Below, in pieces: positions 40,279 to 49,174 of a DNA stretch of 64,000 nucleotides (the stretch's first letter is position 1; every line of letters starts with the position of its first letter). The translations under genes were made by a program, and so were the position numbers. Location: NCBI RefSeq assembly GCF_001870515.1, contig NZ_MDGT01000003.1, positions 450,151 to 514,150 on the forward strand. The letters are read 5' to 3'. Source of the DNA: Idiomarina sp. MD25a. GTDB taxonomy: Bacteria; Pseudomonadota; Gammaproteobacteria; Enterobacterales; Alteromonadaceae. The notes below the pieces were generated by a model that saw nothing but the letters and a program-made list of their open reading frames with translations, had not been told where the DNA came from and searched no databases.

Positions 40279-43200
40279 ATGTTTAATTCAACTTTTAAGC
40301 GCACCGCATTGGCAGCCGCCATTGCAATGACTGTATCAGGTGCCGCGCTTGCACAAGACACCTCATCGAGCATTCGTGGTGTTGTCACTGCAGAATCAGG
40401 TACCATCATTAGCGGTGCAACTATTCAGTTGCGTGATGAACGCACTGGCTCAGTCAAAACCTTAACGACTAACGCACAAGGCACGTTCTCATCACGTGGT
40501 TTGCCTGTGGGTGGTCCATACACTTTGATGGTTAAAGGTCCTAACGGCCAAAGCCAAGTCATCGAAAACGTTTACCTCACGTTGGGTGACTCAGAGACCG
40601 TAAATGTGGTACTCGAACCGCAAGATATCGAAACAATCAGCGTTACTGGTACAGCACCGACTAACGCGTTGTACGGTAGCAACAGCCCTGCGGCAAACTT
40701 CAACCTCGAAGATTTGCAAGACGCCCCGGCCGCTAACCGTGACCTAAAAGACGTAGTACGTATCGACCCACGCATCTACATCAACGAAACCAACGCAGGC
40801 GACATCCAGTGTGGTGGCGCAAACCCGCGTTTCAACAGCTTGACTGTTGATGGTGTGCGTATGAACGATAACTTCGGCTTGAACTCAAGCGGTTATCCAA
40901 CAGAGCGTATGCCTTTCTCTTATGATGCGATCGAACAGGTTGCAGTAGAATTCGCACCGTTTGATGTGCAATACGGTGGTTTCACCGCATGTAACATCAA
41001 CGCTGTTACCAAATCAGGTGACAACGAAATGTTCGGTGGTGTGTTCTTTGATTACACCAACGATTCATTACAAGGTAGTGAGCTTGAAGGCGATACTATT
41101 AACGTAGGCGCATTCAACGAAAAACGTTACGGCTTTAATGTCGGCGGCGCTATCTTAGAAGACAAATTGTTCTTCTTTACCTCATACGAAAAACTTGAAG
41201 GTTCTGACACCTTTGACCGCGGCCCAGAAGGCACCGGCGTAGCATCACCTGTATTGGGTGTGTCTGCAGCAGACGCAGAACGTATTCGTCAAATCGCGAT
41301 CAACAACTACAACTACGACCCAGGCACGTTCCCTGCGAGCTTGCCAGTCGAAGACGAGAAGTTTCTTGCTAAGTTAGATTGGTACATCAATGACGCGCAC
41401 CGTGCATCATTCACGTACAACTACAACGACGGCTTCTCAATTGCCGAATCAGACGGCGATGCAGACGAGCTTGAGTTCTCAAACCACTTCTATGAGCGTG
41501 GTTCTAAGTTCACTTCATATGTTGGTGAGTTCTTCTCTGACTGGACGGATAACTTCTCAACCGAAGTACGTGTCGGTTACTCAGAGTTAGACGCACGTGT
41601 TAACCCATTAGGCGGCACCGAGTTTGGTGAAGTTCAAATCGGCGTTAACGATGCAACCGTATACTTGGGTGCAGATGACTCGCGTCACGCAAACAAATTG
41701 AAGTACGACACGACGTTCTTCAAATTAAAAGGTACTTACCTTGCGGGCGACCACATCATCTCTGCTGGTATTGAGCAAGAGAAATACGACGTTTACAACT
41801 TGTTCGTACAAGAAGCTCAAGGTGAATACCGCTTCGGTTCTATCGATGCGTTTGAAGCCGGCACACCAAGCCGCGTAATCTATGAAAGCGCAGCAGGTAC
41901 GAATAACCCAACGGACGCGGCAGCAGAATTCTCTTACGCTGTAAACACGGCGTACGTGCAGGATGAGTACTACTACGCACCAATGGACATCACCTTTACT
42001 TACGGTTTGCGTTATGACTGGTACACCAGCAGCGATAACCCAGTAAACAACCCATTGGTAGAAGACCTTTATGGTTTCTCTAACCAGCAAAACATGGACG
42101 GCCAGGACTTACTGCAACCACGTTTTGGCTTCAACTGGTTTGTGAGCCCACAGTTAGAAGTACGTGGTGGCGTTGGCTTGTATTCAGGCGGCAACCCGAA
42201 CGTATGGATCTCTAACAATTACTCAAACAACGGTGTCACTCAGTACGAAGCGAACCTATTTGATGATTTCTTCGCAGGCGGTAACACCTTATTCAACATT
42301 CCTCACACAGGTGAAGGTCGTCCAATCTACGACATTCCACAAAACCTGTTTGACGAAGTCGCTAATGCGAACGGTGAAGGTCCAATCAACACCATGGATC
42401 CAAACTTCGAATTGCCAAACGAGTGGAAATACGCGTTGGGTGCAACTTACACGTTCGATAACGACTACGTGTTATTGGTTGACTTCTTACACACTGAGAA
42501 GAAAGACGCCGCGGTTATCTACAACCTTGGTTTAGAGCAAACGGGTACAGCACCAGATGGTCGTCCTATCTTCAGCGAACTGTCTACTGACGGTCGTGAC
42601 CAAGGCGATGACTTCTTGTTGACCAATGTTAAAGGCGATTCTGGTTCACAAACGACTGTGTCATTGGCATTGAACAAGTCATATGACTTCGGTTTAGACT
42701 GGAGCTTCGCATACGCTTACAACCGTGCAGAAGATGTGAACCCAATGACCAGCTCAGTGGCGTTCTCTAACTACACTAACTTAGCAACCGCGAACCCGCA
42801 GAACCCAGGCGTGTCGACCTCTAACTACGAGATCCCACACCGCTTCACGTTCCGTGCAACGTACACATCAGAAATCATGGGTTACGAGAACACCATGACC
42901 TTATTCGCTACGCGTAACGAAGGTCGTCCATACTCGTTCACGATGTCTGACGGCGCATTTGGTGATGTTGCTTACCAAGGTCGCCAGTTACTGTACGTAC
43001 CAACCGGTGCTGATGATCCTAACTTCGTAGCAGGTATGGATGACGACGGTAACCCGTTTGATACGCAAGCGTTCTTTGACTTCATCAATTCACAAGGATT
43101 AGGTGAGTACGCAGGCGGTATCGCACCGCGTAACGAGTTCAACTCGAAGTGGTGGACCAAAGTTGATTTCCGTATGGAACAACAATTACCTGCATTCAGC

Positions 43201-43434
43201 AGCGACCACGAAGCGTCAGCCTTCTTCGTTGTTGAAAACCTCGGTAACTTGTTGAACGACGACTGGGGTGTATTGTATGAAGCGAGCTTCCCACGTGCTG
43301 TGACGGTGGCTGATGTGAGCATCAACGACCAAGGCCAGTACGTATTTGAAAGCTTCCGTGACCCACGTGTTCAATCACGTGCAGGTGCGCCTTCATTGTG
43401 GTCAGTACGTGTAGGCTTCGAATACAAATTCTAA
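40279..43434 (+). CDS. Oar-like TonB-dependent receptor, copy 2
   Basis: This 1051-residue paralogue of the preceding gene has the same layout: signal peptide to about residue 26 (GAALA-QDTSSSIRG), regulatory-like domain (about 30-115), plug (about 120-245) and barrel ending WSVRVGFEYKF. Shared landmarks include VGGPYT, NRDLKDVVRIDP, NPRFNSLTVDG, NAVTKSG and DPNFELPNEW. It differs in having exactly two cysteines, Cys178 (DIQCGGANPRFNS) and Cys238 (FTACNINAVTKSG), both in the plug, where copy 1 has none. It has its own Pho-type promoter and terminator. The pair looks like an old tandem duplication that has diverged in ligand surface. Confidence 0.87.
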   Translation: MFNSTFKRTALAAAIAMTVSGAALAQDTSSSIRGVVTAESGTIISGATIQLRDERTGSVKTLTTNAQGTFSSRGLPVGGPYTLMVKGPNGQSQVIENVYLTLGDSETVNVVLEPQDIETISVTGTAPTNALYGSNSPAANFNLEDLQDAPAANRDLKDVVRIDPRIYINETNAGDIQCGGANPRFNSLTVDGVRMNDNFGLNSSGYPTERMPFSYDAIEQVAVEFAPFDVQYGGFTACNINAVTKSGDNEMFGGVFFDYTNDSLQGSELEGDTINVGAFNEKRYGFNVGGAILEDKLFFFTSYEKLEGSDTFDRGPEGTGVASPVLGVSAADAERIRQIAINNYNYDPGTFPASLPVEDEKFLAKLDWYINDAHRASFTYNYNDGFSIAESDGDADELEFSNHFYERGSKFTSYVGEFFSDWTDNFSTEVRVGYSELDARVNPLGGTEFGEVQIGVNDATVYLGADDSRHANKLKYDTTFFKLKGTYLAGDHIISAGIEQEKYDVYNLFVQEAQGEYRFGSIDAFEAGTPSRVIYESAAGTNNPTDAAAEFSYAVNTAYVQDEYYYAPMDITFTYGLRYDWYTSSDNPVNNPLVEDLYGFSNQQNMDGQDLLQPRFGFNWFVSPQLEVRGGVGLYSGGNPNVWISNNYSNNGVTQYEANLFDDFFAGGNTLFNIPHTGEGRPIYDIPQNLFDEVANANGEGPINTMDPNFELPNEWKYALGATYTFDNDYVLLVDFLHTEKKDAAVIYNLGLEQTGTAPDGRPIFSELSTDGRDQGDDFLLTNVKGDSGSQTTVSLALNKSYDFGLDWSFAYAYNRAEDVNPMTSSVAFSNYTNLATANPQNPGVSTSNYEIPHRFTFRATYTSEIMGYENTMTLFATRNEGRPYSFTMSDGAFGDVAYQGRQLLYVPTGADDPNFVAGMDDDGNPFDTQAFFDFINSQGLGEYAGGIAPRNEFNSKWWTKVDFRMEQQLPAFSSDHEASAFFVVENLGNLLNDDWGVLYEASFPRAVTVADVSINDQGQYVFESFRDPRVQSRAGAPSLWSVRVGFEYKF

Positions 43435-43459
43435 GCACACGTCATAAAACAGCGACAAG

Positions 43460-43484
43460 GGCCGCTCATTTGAGCGGCCTTTTT
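43460..43484 (+). terminator. oar2 terminator
   Basis: Stem GGCCGCTC (43460-43467), loop ATTT, stem GAGCGGCC (43472-43479), then five T residues. Confidence 0.92.
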
Positions 43485-43554
43485 ATTTTCATATCTTGCC
43501 GCCCACCGCTAATTCCGCTAACCTCGCTCAATCACTTATTAGATAAAAGCCACT

Positions 43555-44946
43555 ATGGAACTGAGCTGGACCAGTTTACTACCTTCACTACTTGCCATCA
43601 TTTTTGCCATAGTGACGCGACGCGTTCTACTGGCACTGATTGGCGGTATCTTACTCGCTAATATCATTCTATTTTGGCCGTCCATCCAAGGTATGGCGCA
43701 AGGTACTTGGTGGTCGAGTTGGAGTACGCTGACTGATAGCAGCAACATGCTAGTATGGTTCTTTACATTGGGCATTGGCGCCTTATTTGGCGTGCTAGAA
43801 AAGGGCGGGACCTTTAAGCAGTTCGTGCAAAAACTGGAACAGCGTCAGTGGGTCGAAAATAAACGGCGCGCACGGATGATGACGTGGGTACTGGGCGTCG
43901 TGGTGTTTATCGAATCCAATGTCACTATTATGATTGCCGGCACAACCTCGCGTCCACTCTACGATCGCTTGGGCATTTCGCGCGAAAAACTCGCCTACAT
44001 CGTGGATTCCACCTGTGCTGCGATTTGTATTTTAATTCCACTCAACGCCTGGGGTGCGTTTAACCTCACATTGATTGCTAAACAAGGCGTTGAAGAACCC
44101 TTATGGGTCTTTATTCAGTCGTTAGGCTTTAGCTTCTACGCTATCTTTGCAGTTCTGCTGGCGCTTTTAGTGGCGTGGTTTGACTGGAACATCGGTCCGA
44201 TGAAAGCGTTTGAGCGTAACGCACAGCCCGATCGCGTATCTAAACATAATTGGGGTGAAGAAGGTAAAAGTAAACCGAGTTATGGCAAGGGCACGGCTGT
44301 CGTATTAACGTCGCTGTTGAGCCTCGTGGTGATGGTACCGGTGATGTTATTAATTACGGGCAACGGTGTGCTGGTTAAAGGCGATGGCACCCTAAGCGTA
44401 TTTACTGCTATCTATACTGCGCTGGCGATTGCCATCGTGGGTACAAAATGGGTACGTAAAACGTCGCTACTCACCATTATCAAAGCAGCCTTGCAGGGGG
44501 CATGGAACATTTTACCACTCGCCGTTATTTTGTGGCTGTCCATTACCTTAGGTGGTCTAACGCGTGATATGGGAACGGGCGAGTTTTTAGCCTCGATTCT
44601 GGATGGCAGCATACAGGTTTGGATGTTGTTACCGCTGATATTCGTGCTGGCAGCATTAACGGGCTTTTCTATTGGTTCAAGCTGGGGTACCTTCGCCATC
44701 ATGCTACCACTGGCGATTCCTATCGCAATGTCGCTCAATTTGCCGTTGGCACCGTTTATCGCGGCAGCGATATCGGGCGGTATCTTCGGTGATCATGCGT
44801 CGCCGATTTCTGACACCACCATCATTGCATCCATGGCATCCGGTACCGAGCACATCGACCACGTACGCACGCAACTACCTTATGCGTTGCTGGCGGGCGG
44901 TGCGTCAATCGTTGCCTTTGCCATCACCGGTGCGGCTATCGGCTGA
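43555..44946 (+). CDS. NhaC-family Na+/H+ antiporter
   Basis: This 463-residue inner-membrane transporter has about eleven to twelve hydrophobic helices. Family landmarks include LVWFFTLGIGALFGVLEKGGTFKQF, VVFIESNVTIMIAGTTSRPLYDRLGISREKLAYIVDSTCA and GFSIGSSWGTFAIMLPLAIPIAM, with the C-terminal motif ISGGIFGDHASPISDTTIIASMASG. These place it in the NhaC/Na+/H+ antiporter family, though some members carry amino or carboxylic acids. It stands alone with no clear promoter seen. Its last 42 bp overlap convergent tadA. Confidence 0.82.
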   Translation: MELSWTSLLPSLLAIIFAIVTRRVLLALIGGILLANIILFWPSIQGMAQGTWWSSWSTLTDSSNMLVWFFTLGIGALFGVLEKGGTFKQFVQKLEQRQWVENKRRARMMTWVLGVVVFIESNVTIMIAGTTSRPLYDRLGISREKLAYIVDSTCAAICILIPLNAWGAFNLTLIAKQGVEEPLWVFIQSLGFSFYAIFAVLLALLVAWFDWNIGPMKAFERNAQPDRVSKHNWGEEGKSKPSYGKGTAVVLTSLLSLVVMVPVMLLITGNGVLVKGDGTLSVFTAIYTALAIAIVGTKWVRKTSLLTIIKAALQGAWNILPLAVILWLSITLGGLTRDMGTGEFLASILDGSIQVWMLLPLIFVLAALTGFSIGSSWGTFAIMLPLAIPIAMSLNLPLAPFIAAAISGGIFGDHASPISDTTIIASMASGTEHIDHVRTQLPYALLAGGASIVAFAITGAAIG

Positions 44947-45402
44947 AGCCTTGTTTCGGCGAGCCCTGAAAAATTGGCGCAGAATATCGCCGCAGGGCTC
45001 CGCTAACACGCCAGACGTTATTTCAACGCGGTGGTTCATTGAGGCATGATTAAGGACTTCAATCGCCGTGCCTGTCGCACCGGTTCGCGGATCGGGGGCA
45101 CCAAATACCAAGCGTTTGACACGCGCATGGGTAATCAGCCCAGCACACATCGCGCACGGCTCCAAAGTGACGTACAACGTCGAGTCGACCAGACGGTAGT
45201 TGTCCACCTGTTTACCCGCCGCACGAATCGCTTGTGCCTCGGCATGGGCACTGGGATCCGATAACGTGATGACCTGGTTGTAGCCCTCGCCAATAATCGT
45301 GTCATCAAGCACCAGTACGGCACCGACCGGCACCTCATCCTCGTCAGCGGCTTTTTGCGCCAATTCAAGGGCGCGTTGCATGTAGATTTCATCAGTTGTC
45401 AT
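44905..45402 (-). CDS. tadA: TadA, tRNA-specific adenosine deaminase
   Basis: This 165-residue zinc deaminase converts A34 to inosine in the anticodon of tRNA-Arg. Zinc ligands are His53 with catalytic Glu55 (SAHAEAQAIR) and Cys83/Cys86 (TLEPCAMCAG). The frame is open 21 codons upstream, but MTTDEIYMQRALELAQKA is the family start. The ATG lacks a visible ribosome-binding site and sits seven bases after a TAAAAT on its strand, so a leaderless start is possible. It overlaps the nhaC-family gene tail to tail by 42 bp. Confidence 0.95.
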   Translation of the reverse strand: MTTDEIYMQRALELAQKAADEDEVPVGAVLVLDDTIIGEGYNQVITLSDPSAHAEAQAIRAAGKQVDNYRLVDSTLYVTLEPCAMCAGLITHARVKRLVFGAPDPRTGATGTAIEVLNHASMNHRVEITSGVLAEPCGDILRQFFRARRNKASADSRTGDGKGND

Positions 45403-45478
45403 GGCAGCGATTTTAGCGCAGACTAAGGTTAAAGACATCCAAATTTTGCGGCCAACCCCCATCACAGGGAGAACAACA

Positions 45479-46780
45479 ATGAAGAACTGGGCATTTGCAC
45501 TGACAACGGCAGCGGTAATAAGCGCTTGGGCGCTACCAACGCACGCACAACAGCAATCACCGGTGATGATTGATAGTAACCTGGAACAACAAGTGATTGA
45601 TTGGCGTCGTCATATTCACGCGAACCCTGAACTGAGTAACCGTGAATACGAAACGGCCAAGATGGTGGCTAACCATCTACGCGAACTTGGATTAGAAGTA
45701 AAAACGGATATCGCTCACACCGGTGTGGTGGGACTGTTAAAAGGCCGTGGTGATGGCCCAACGGTGGCGCTACGCGCCGATATGGATGCCTTACCGGTCA
45801 CTGAAAAAACCGATGTGCCATTTAAATCAACTGTGAAGTCAACCTATCGCGGTAAGGAAGTCGGTGTCATGCACGCGTGTGGACACGATACCCATGTCGC
45901 TATGTTGATGGGAGCAGCTGAAAAGCTCGCCAGTATGCGTGATGAACTCAACGGCAACGTACTGTTCATCTTCCAGCCTGCAGAAGAGGGTGCGCCTGAA
46001 GGTGAGGAAGGCGGAGCCGAGTTGATGCTAAAACAGGGCCTGTTTAGTGATGTGTTCCCGAACTATAAACCTGAGCGCGTATTCGGTATTCATGTTTGGG
46101 CGGGCTTCCCGACCGGGCATATTGGTTATCGTAAAGGCCCATTAATGGCGTCATCGGATAAATTTGAGATTACCGTCAAAGGTAAACAGACCCATGGTTC
46201 ACGTCCTTGGGCGGGCGTTGATCCGATTGTGACATCAGCGCAGATTATTAATAGCGCGCAAACGATTATCAGCCGCCAAACGGATATCACTAAAGCACCT
46301 GCTGTCGTATCATTTGGTATTGTCGAAGGCGGCGTGCGCAACAACATCATTCCTGATGATGTCACCTTAATAGGTACCATCCGTAATTTCGATATGGATA
46401 TTCGTTCGGATATTCATAAACGTCTGACGCACACAGCGGAAACCATTGCCGAGGCCAATGGCGCAGAAGCCGATGTTGAAATCGATTTAGGCTATCCTGT
46501 CACGGTTAATAACCCTGACCTCGTTGAGGAAATGCTGCCTATTACCCGTGAAATCGCTGGCGCAGACAACGTGAAAGAAGTGCCATTGGTGACAGGTGCT
46601 GAGGATTTCTCATACTATGCGTTAGAAGTACCGGGGATGTTCGTATTCTTAGGCGTAACGCCCGAAGATCGTGATATGGCCTCAGAGCCGAGTAATCACT
46701 CGCCGTACTTTTATGCCGACGAAGATGCACTAAAAACTGGCGTTAATCTATACGTTAACTGGACACTTGAGTCACTGTAG
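45479..46780 (+). CDS. Secreted M20-family amidohydrolase
   Basis: This 433-residue protein has a signal peptide (MKNWAFALTTAAVISAWALPTHA). The M20D/amidohydrolase fold follows: RRHIHANPELSNREYET, ALRADMDALPVTE, the metal ligands in MHACGHDTHVAML, FIFQPAEEG, FGIHVWAGFPTG, and a final His in SNHSPYF. Relatives hydrolyse N-acyl amino acids, hippurate or IAA-amino acid conjugates; periplasmic substrates here are unknown. CAGGGAGAA precedes the ATG, and the open frame further upstream is not coding. Its stop is immediately followed by the mltF ATG with no gap, implying coupled expression. Confidence 0.85.
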   Translation: MKNWAFALTTAAVISAWALPTHAQQQSPVMIDSNLEQQVIDWRRHIHANPELSNREYETAKMVANHLRELGLEVKTDIAHTGVVGLLKGRGDGPTVALRADMDALPVTEKTDVPFKSTVKSTYRGKEVGVMHACGHDTHVAMLMGAAEKLASMRDELNGNVLFIFQPAEEGAPEGEEGGAELMLKQGLFSDVFPNYKPERVFGIHVWAGFPTGHIGYRKGPLMASSDKFEITVKGKQTHGSRPWAGVDPIVTSAQIINSAQTIISRQTDITKAPAVVSFGIVEGGVRNNIIPDDVTLIGTIRNFDMDIRSDIHKRLTHTAETIAEANGAEADVEIDLGYPVTVNNPDLVEEMLPITREIAGADNVKEVPLVTGAEDFSYYALEVPGMFVFLGVTPEDRDMASEPSNHSPYFYADEDALKTGVNLYVNWTLESL

Positions 46781-48154
46781 ATGAAGTCAGTGGTAGTAAA
46801 GTGGTGTGGAGCGGCGCTGTTAGTAACCTTTTTACTCGGGTTGCAAGGCTGTACGCCGCAGCCCACGCCCAACCAACTACAAATCGTTAAAGAACGGCAA
46901 GTGTTGCGGGTGGGGACACTAATGAATCCCACCAGCTTCTATTACGATCATGAAGTCGAGCAGGGGTTCGAGTATGAACTCGCACAACGTTTTGCCCGTC
47001 GCATGGGCGTTGAAGTGCGCATGGTGCCTCGGTTTGATGTCGCTGATCTGTTTGCGCTGTTGCAACGCGGAGAGGTGGATATTGTCGCCGCGGGCTTAGA
47101 TGAAACCGCTAACCGTCGCGAGTTATTTAGATTCGGGCCGCCCTATGATGAAATTAGTCATAAACTCATATTTAAGCAAGGCTCAAGGCAACGTCCACGC
47201 GACTGGGCGCAAGTCGATGATGGCGAGATTGTGGTGGTACAGGGCAGCTCCCATGAAGAGTTTTTACGCGCCCTTGAAGACGAATTCCCGGATTTAAAAT
47301 GGCGCTCAACCAGTGACCATGATGCCGTTGAACTGATGCGCATGGTCGATCGCGAGGAAATTGACTACACCATCGCCGATAGCAACCAACTCGAGGTGCA
47401 ACGACGCGCGCATCCGGGTCTGAGCGTGGCATTCACTACCCAACGTGAGCTACAAGTTGCTTGGGCATTGAAAAGTACATCGGACGATTCACTGTATGCC
47501 GCAGTCATTGAGTATTTCGGTGAAGTACGTGATAGCGGGCGCTTAGCGTACCTGAAAGAAAAACACTTTGGTCATGTAAAGCAGTTTAATTACGTCACTA
47601 CCAGCTTGTTTATTGATGCGGTCGAGCAGCAGCTTCCAAAATACATCGATCTGTTTAAACAACATTCGGGAGAGCTCGACTGGCGTTTGTTAGCGGCGAT
47701 TTCGTATCAAGAGTCACTGTGGAATCCTCGCGCGGTATCGCCAACCGGCGTGCGCGGCATGATGATGTTGACACTACCAACTGCTAAAGCCATGGGGGTT
47801 AAGAGTCGGCTCAATGCAGAACAAAGCATCCGCGGTGGAGCGCGTTATTTCGAGCGTATGTTGCAACGTATTCCCGCACGCATTCCAGAGCCCGACAGAA
47901 CTTGGTTTGCCTTAGCAGCTTATAACATTGGTTTTGGTCATCTCGAGGACGCGCGAGTATTAACAGAGCGACAAGGCGGTAACCCCGACCGATGGTTGGA
48001 TGTGAAACAGCGCTTGCCATTATTACGACAAAAGCAGTTTTATCGCCAAACCAAATTTGGCTTCGCACGGGGTGATGAACCGGTCACATACGTGGGAAAT
48101 ATACGCCGTTTTTACGACACATTGAAATGGTTAGACGAGCAAGGACGTTTATAA
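46781..48154 (+). CDS. mltF: MltF, membrane-bound lytic murein transglycosylase F
   Basis: This 457-residue lipoprotein has its lipobox at LQGC24. An SBP_bac_3-like regulatory domain (about 38-265) is followed by the SLT catalytic domain with Glu311 in AISYQESLWNP, then GVRGMMMLTLPTAKAMGV and AAYNIGFGHLEDAR. It cleaves peptidoglycan to 1,6-anhydro-muropeptides, and the N-terminal domain modulates activity on binding muropeptides. In E. coli mltF lies between purL and tadA; here the same trio is present with an amidohydrolase, rfaH and a small gene inserted. Confidence 0.95.
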   Translation: MKSVVVKWCGAALLVTFLLGLQGCTPQPTPNQLQIVKERQVLRVGTLMNPTSFYYDHEVEQGFEYELAQRFARRMGVEVRMVPRFDVADLFALLQRGEVDIVAAGLDETANRRELFRFGPPYDEISHKLIFKQGSRQRPRDWAQVDDGEIVVVQGSSHEEFLRALEDEFPDLKWRSTSDHDAVELMRMVDREEIDYTIADSNQLEVQRRAHPGLSVAFTTQRELQVAWALKSTSDDSLYAAVIEYFGEVRDSGRLAYLKEKHFGHVKQFNYVTTSLFIDAVEQQLPKYIDLFKQHSGELDWRLLAAISYQESLWNPRAVSPTGVRGMMMLTLPTAKAMGVKSRLNAEQSIRGGARYFERMLQRIPARIPEPDRTWFALAAYNIGFGHLEDARVLTERQGGNPDRWLDVKQRLPLLRQKQFYRQTKFGFARGDEPVTYVGNIRRFYDTLKWLDEQGRL

Positions 48155-48159
48155 CGGCA

Positions 48160-48657
48160 TTAATGCAGTTGCAGTTCATTGTAGGATAACGAGGCTTTCA
48201 CTTCCTTTTGCATCCACTCGAGTAAGACAAAGCAGCGTGATTCGCCATCGAGGCCAATGACTTTCGCCATAAAACCTTTAAACGGACCTTCGTTGATCTC
48301 AACCTGATCGCCGATTTTAGGTGCTCGAGTTTCCGCCAAGGCATCCTTGCCCTTAAAAGTGTCTATCCATGACTGCGGAAGCTTTGGGATTCTGTCGCCA
48401 AACCGCACGAGCGAATGTACCCCATACGTACTGCGCAGTTTATAAAACTGTTCAGCCAGCTCGTCAGATTGCACAAAAACATATCCAGGGAAGAGTGGCT
48501 CCGTGCGCAAGCTGCGCTTACCACGAACAATGCGTTCGACATTTAACTTAGGTCCGAAACATTTAAAGCCTTGGCGGTTGAGATTTTCCAGTGCCCGGTC
48601 TTCCTGACGCGGTTTCGTTTTAAGCACATACCAACCACCGAATGTCTGCGTGTCCAT
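48160..48657 (-). CDS. rfaH: RfaH, NusG-family operon-specific antiterminator
   Basis: This 165-residue NusG paralogue has the NGN domain (about 8-105, GWYVLKTKPRQEDRALENLNRQGFKCFGP, VERIVRGKRSLRTEPLFPGYVFVQ, HSLVRFGDRIP) and a C-terminal KOW-type domain that includes GDQVEINEGPFKGFMAKVIGLDGESR. The IVRGKR and EPLFPxYxFV stretches are specific to RfaH rather than NusG. Known RfaH proteins switch the C-terminal fold and bind at ops elements to extend transcription of surface-polysaccharide operons. I found no clear ops element before the capsule genes in this window. It is convergent to mltF with a 5-bp gap. Confidence 0.92.
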   Translation of the reverse strand: MDTQTFGGWYVLKTKPRQEDRALENLNRQGFKCFGPKLNVERIVRGKRSLRTEPLFPGYVFVQSDELAEQFYKLRSTYGVHSLVRFGDRIPKLPQSWIDTFKGKDALAETRAPKIGDQVEINEGPFKGFMAKVIGLDGESRCFVLLEWMQKEVKASLSYNELQLH

Positions 48658-48866
48658 ACGAGACGCCCCGGTTGCTTAATCTGACGAGAGGAAGTTTATC
48701 GCTGTAACAAACGGATTTACAAAAATTTAGAGTCAATATTCTTTAACGTGAGAAATTGACGTCAAAGACCGTAAAAAATACATTTTGAATGTAGTATAAA
48801 TTCTAGTAAGGGCGCTTTACGACGTGAAAAGCTTAAAAAGCTATAACTTTCTGCATATAAAAACGT

Positions 48867-48891
48867 AAAAAGCTAAGCCGAAGCTTAGCTT
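48867..48891 (-). terminator. UUCG-loop terminator of the small basic gene
   Basis: On the minus strand a perfect 9-bp stem AAGCTAAGC/GCTTAGCTT closes a TTCG loop (a cUUCGg tetraloop in RNA) and runs into five T residues. The left arm contains the TAA stop of the 47-residue gene at 48885-48887. Confidence 0.9.
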
Positions 48892-49028
48892 TCTATCTTG
48901 GGTGAGCCTTCCTTTTTCACCAAGCGGAACCATTTTTCTCGGCGCTCGATAATTCGTTTACGGCGTGCACGAACAACAGCGCGGCGACGAGCATCATTGG
49001 CGGTCTTATTAATTCGGCGTTGTGACAT
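48885..49028 (-). CDS. Small highly basic protein, 47 residues, unknown
   Basis: This is a short gene I read from the sequence. It encodes 47 residues beginning MSQRRINKTANDARRRAVVR and continuing with more Arg/Lys-rich helix (about 19 Arg or Lys in total), with one aromatic cluster (KWFRLVKK) near the end. A near-perfect AAAGGAG lies six bases before the ATG, and an intrinsic terminator overlaps the stop codon, so it forms a complete monocistronic unit. It lies divergent to purL and in line with rfaH. The composition suggests a nucleic-acid or ribosome-binding peptide. I do not recognise a family; it somewhat resembles other tiny basic marine-gammaproteobacterial hypotheticals. Confidence 0.72.
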   Translation of the reverse strand: MSQRRINKTANDARRRAVVRARRKRIIERREKWFRLVKKEGSPKIES

Positions 49029-49174
49029 AAAAGACTCCTTTGCAGGTGGAACTTGATCCTAGCAGATCACTTCCTAAGCTGTCACTTAAAAAGCCAAAGT
49101 CAAACATGGCAGGCAGAGGGATTTTTCGATATAATCGCCGCGCAAATTTTACACAAGCGTTGGAGACTGTTGTC

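Noticed and set aside
49145-49172. Possible PurR box before purL (GCGCAAATTTTACAC)
   Set aside because: Only about half the positions of the PurR consensus match and the right half-site is lost.
49040-49174. Upstream extension of PurL
   Set aside because: The extra residues do not match the family and contain the likely -10; the GTG at 49175 gives the E. coli-like start.
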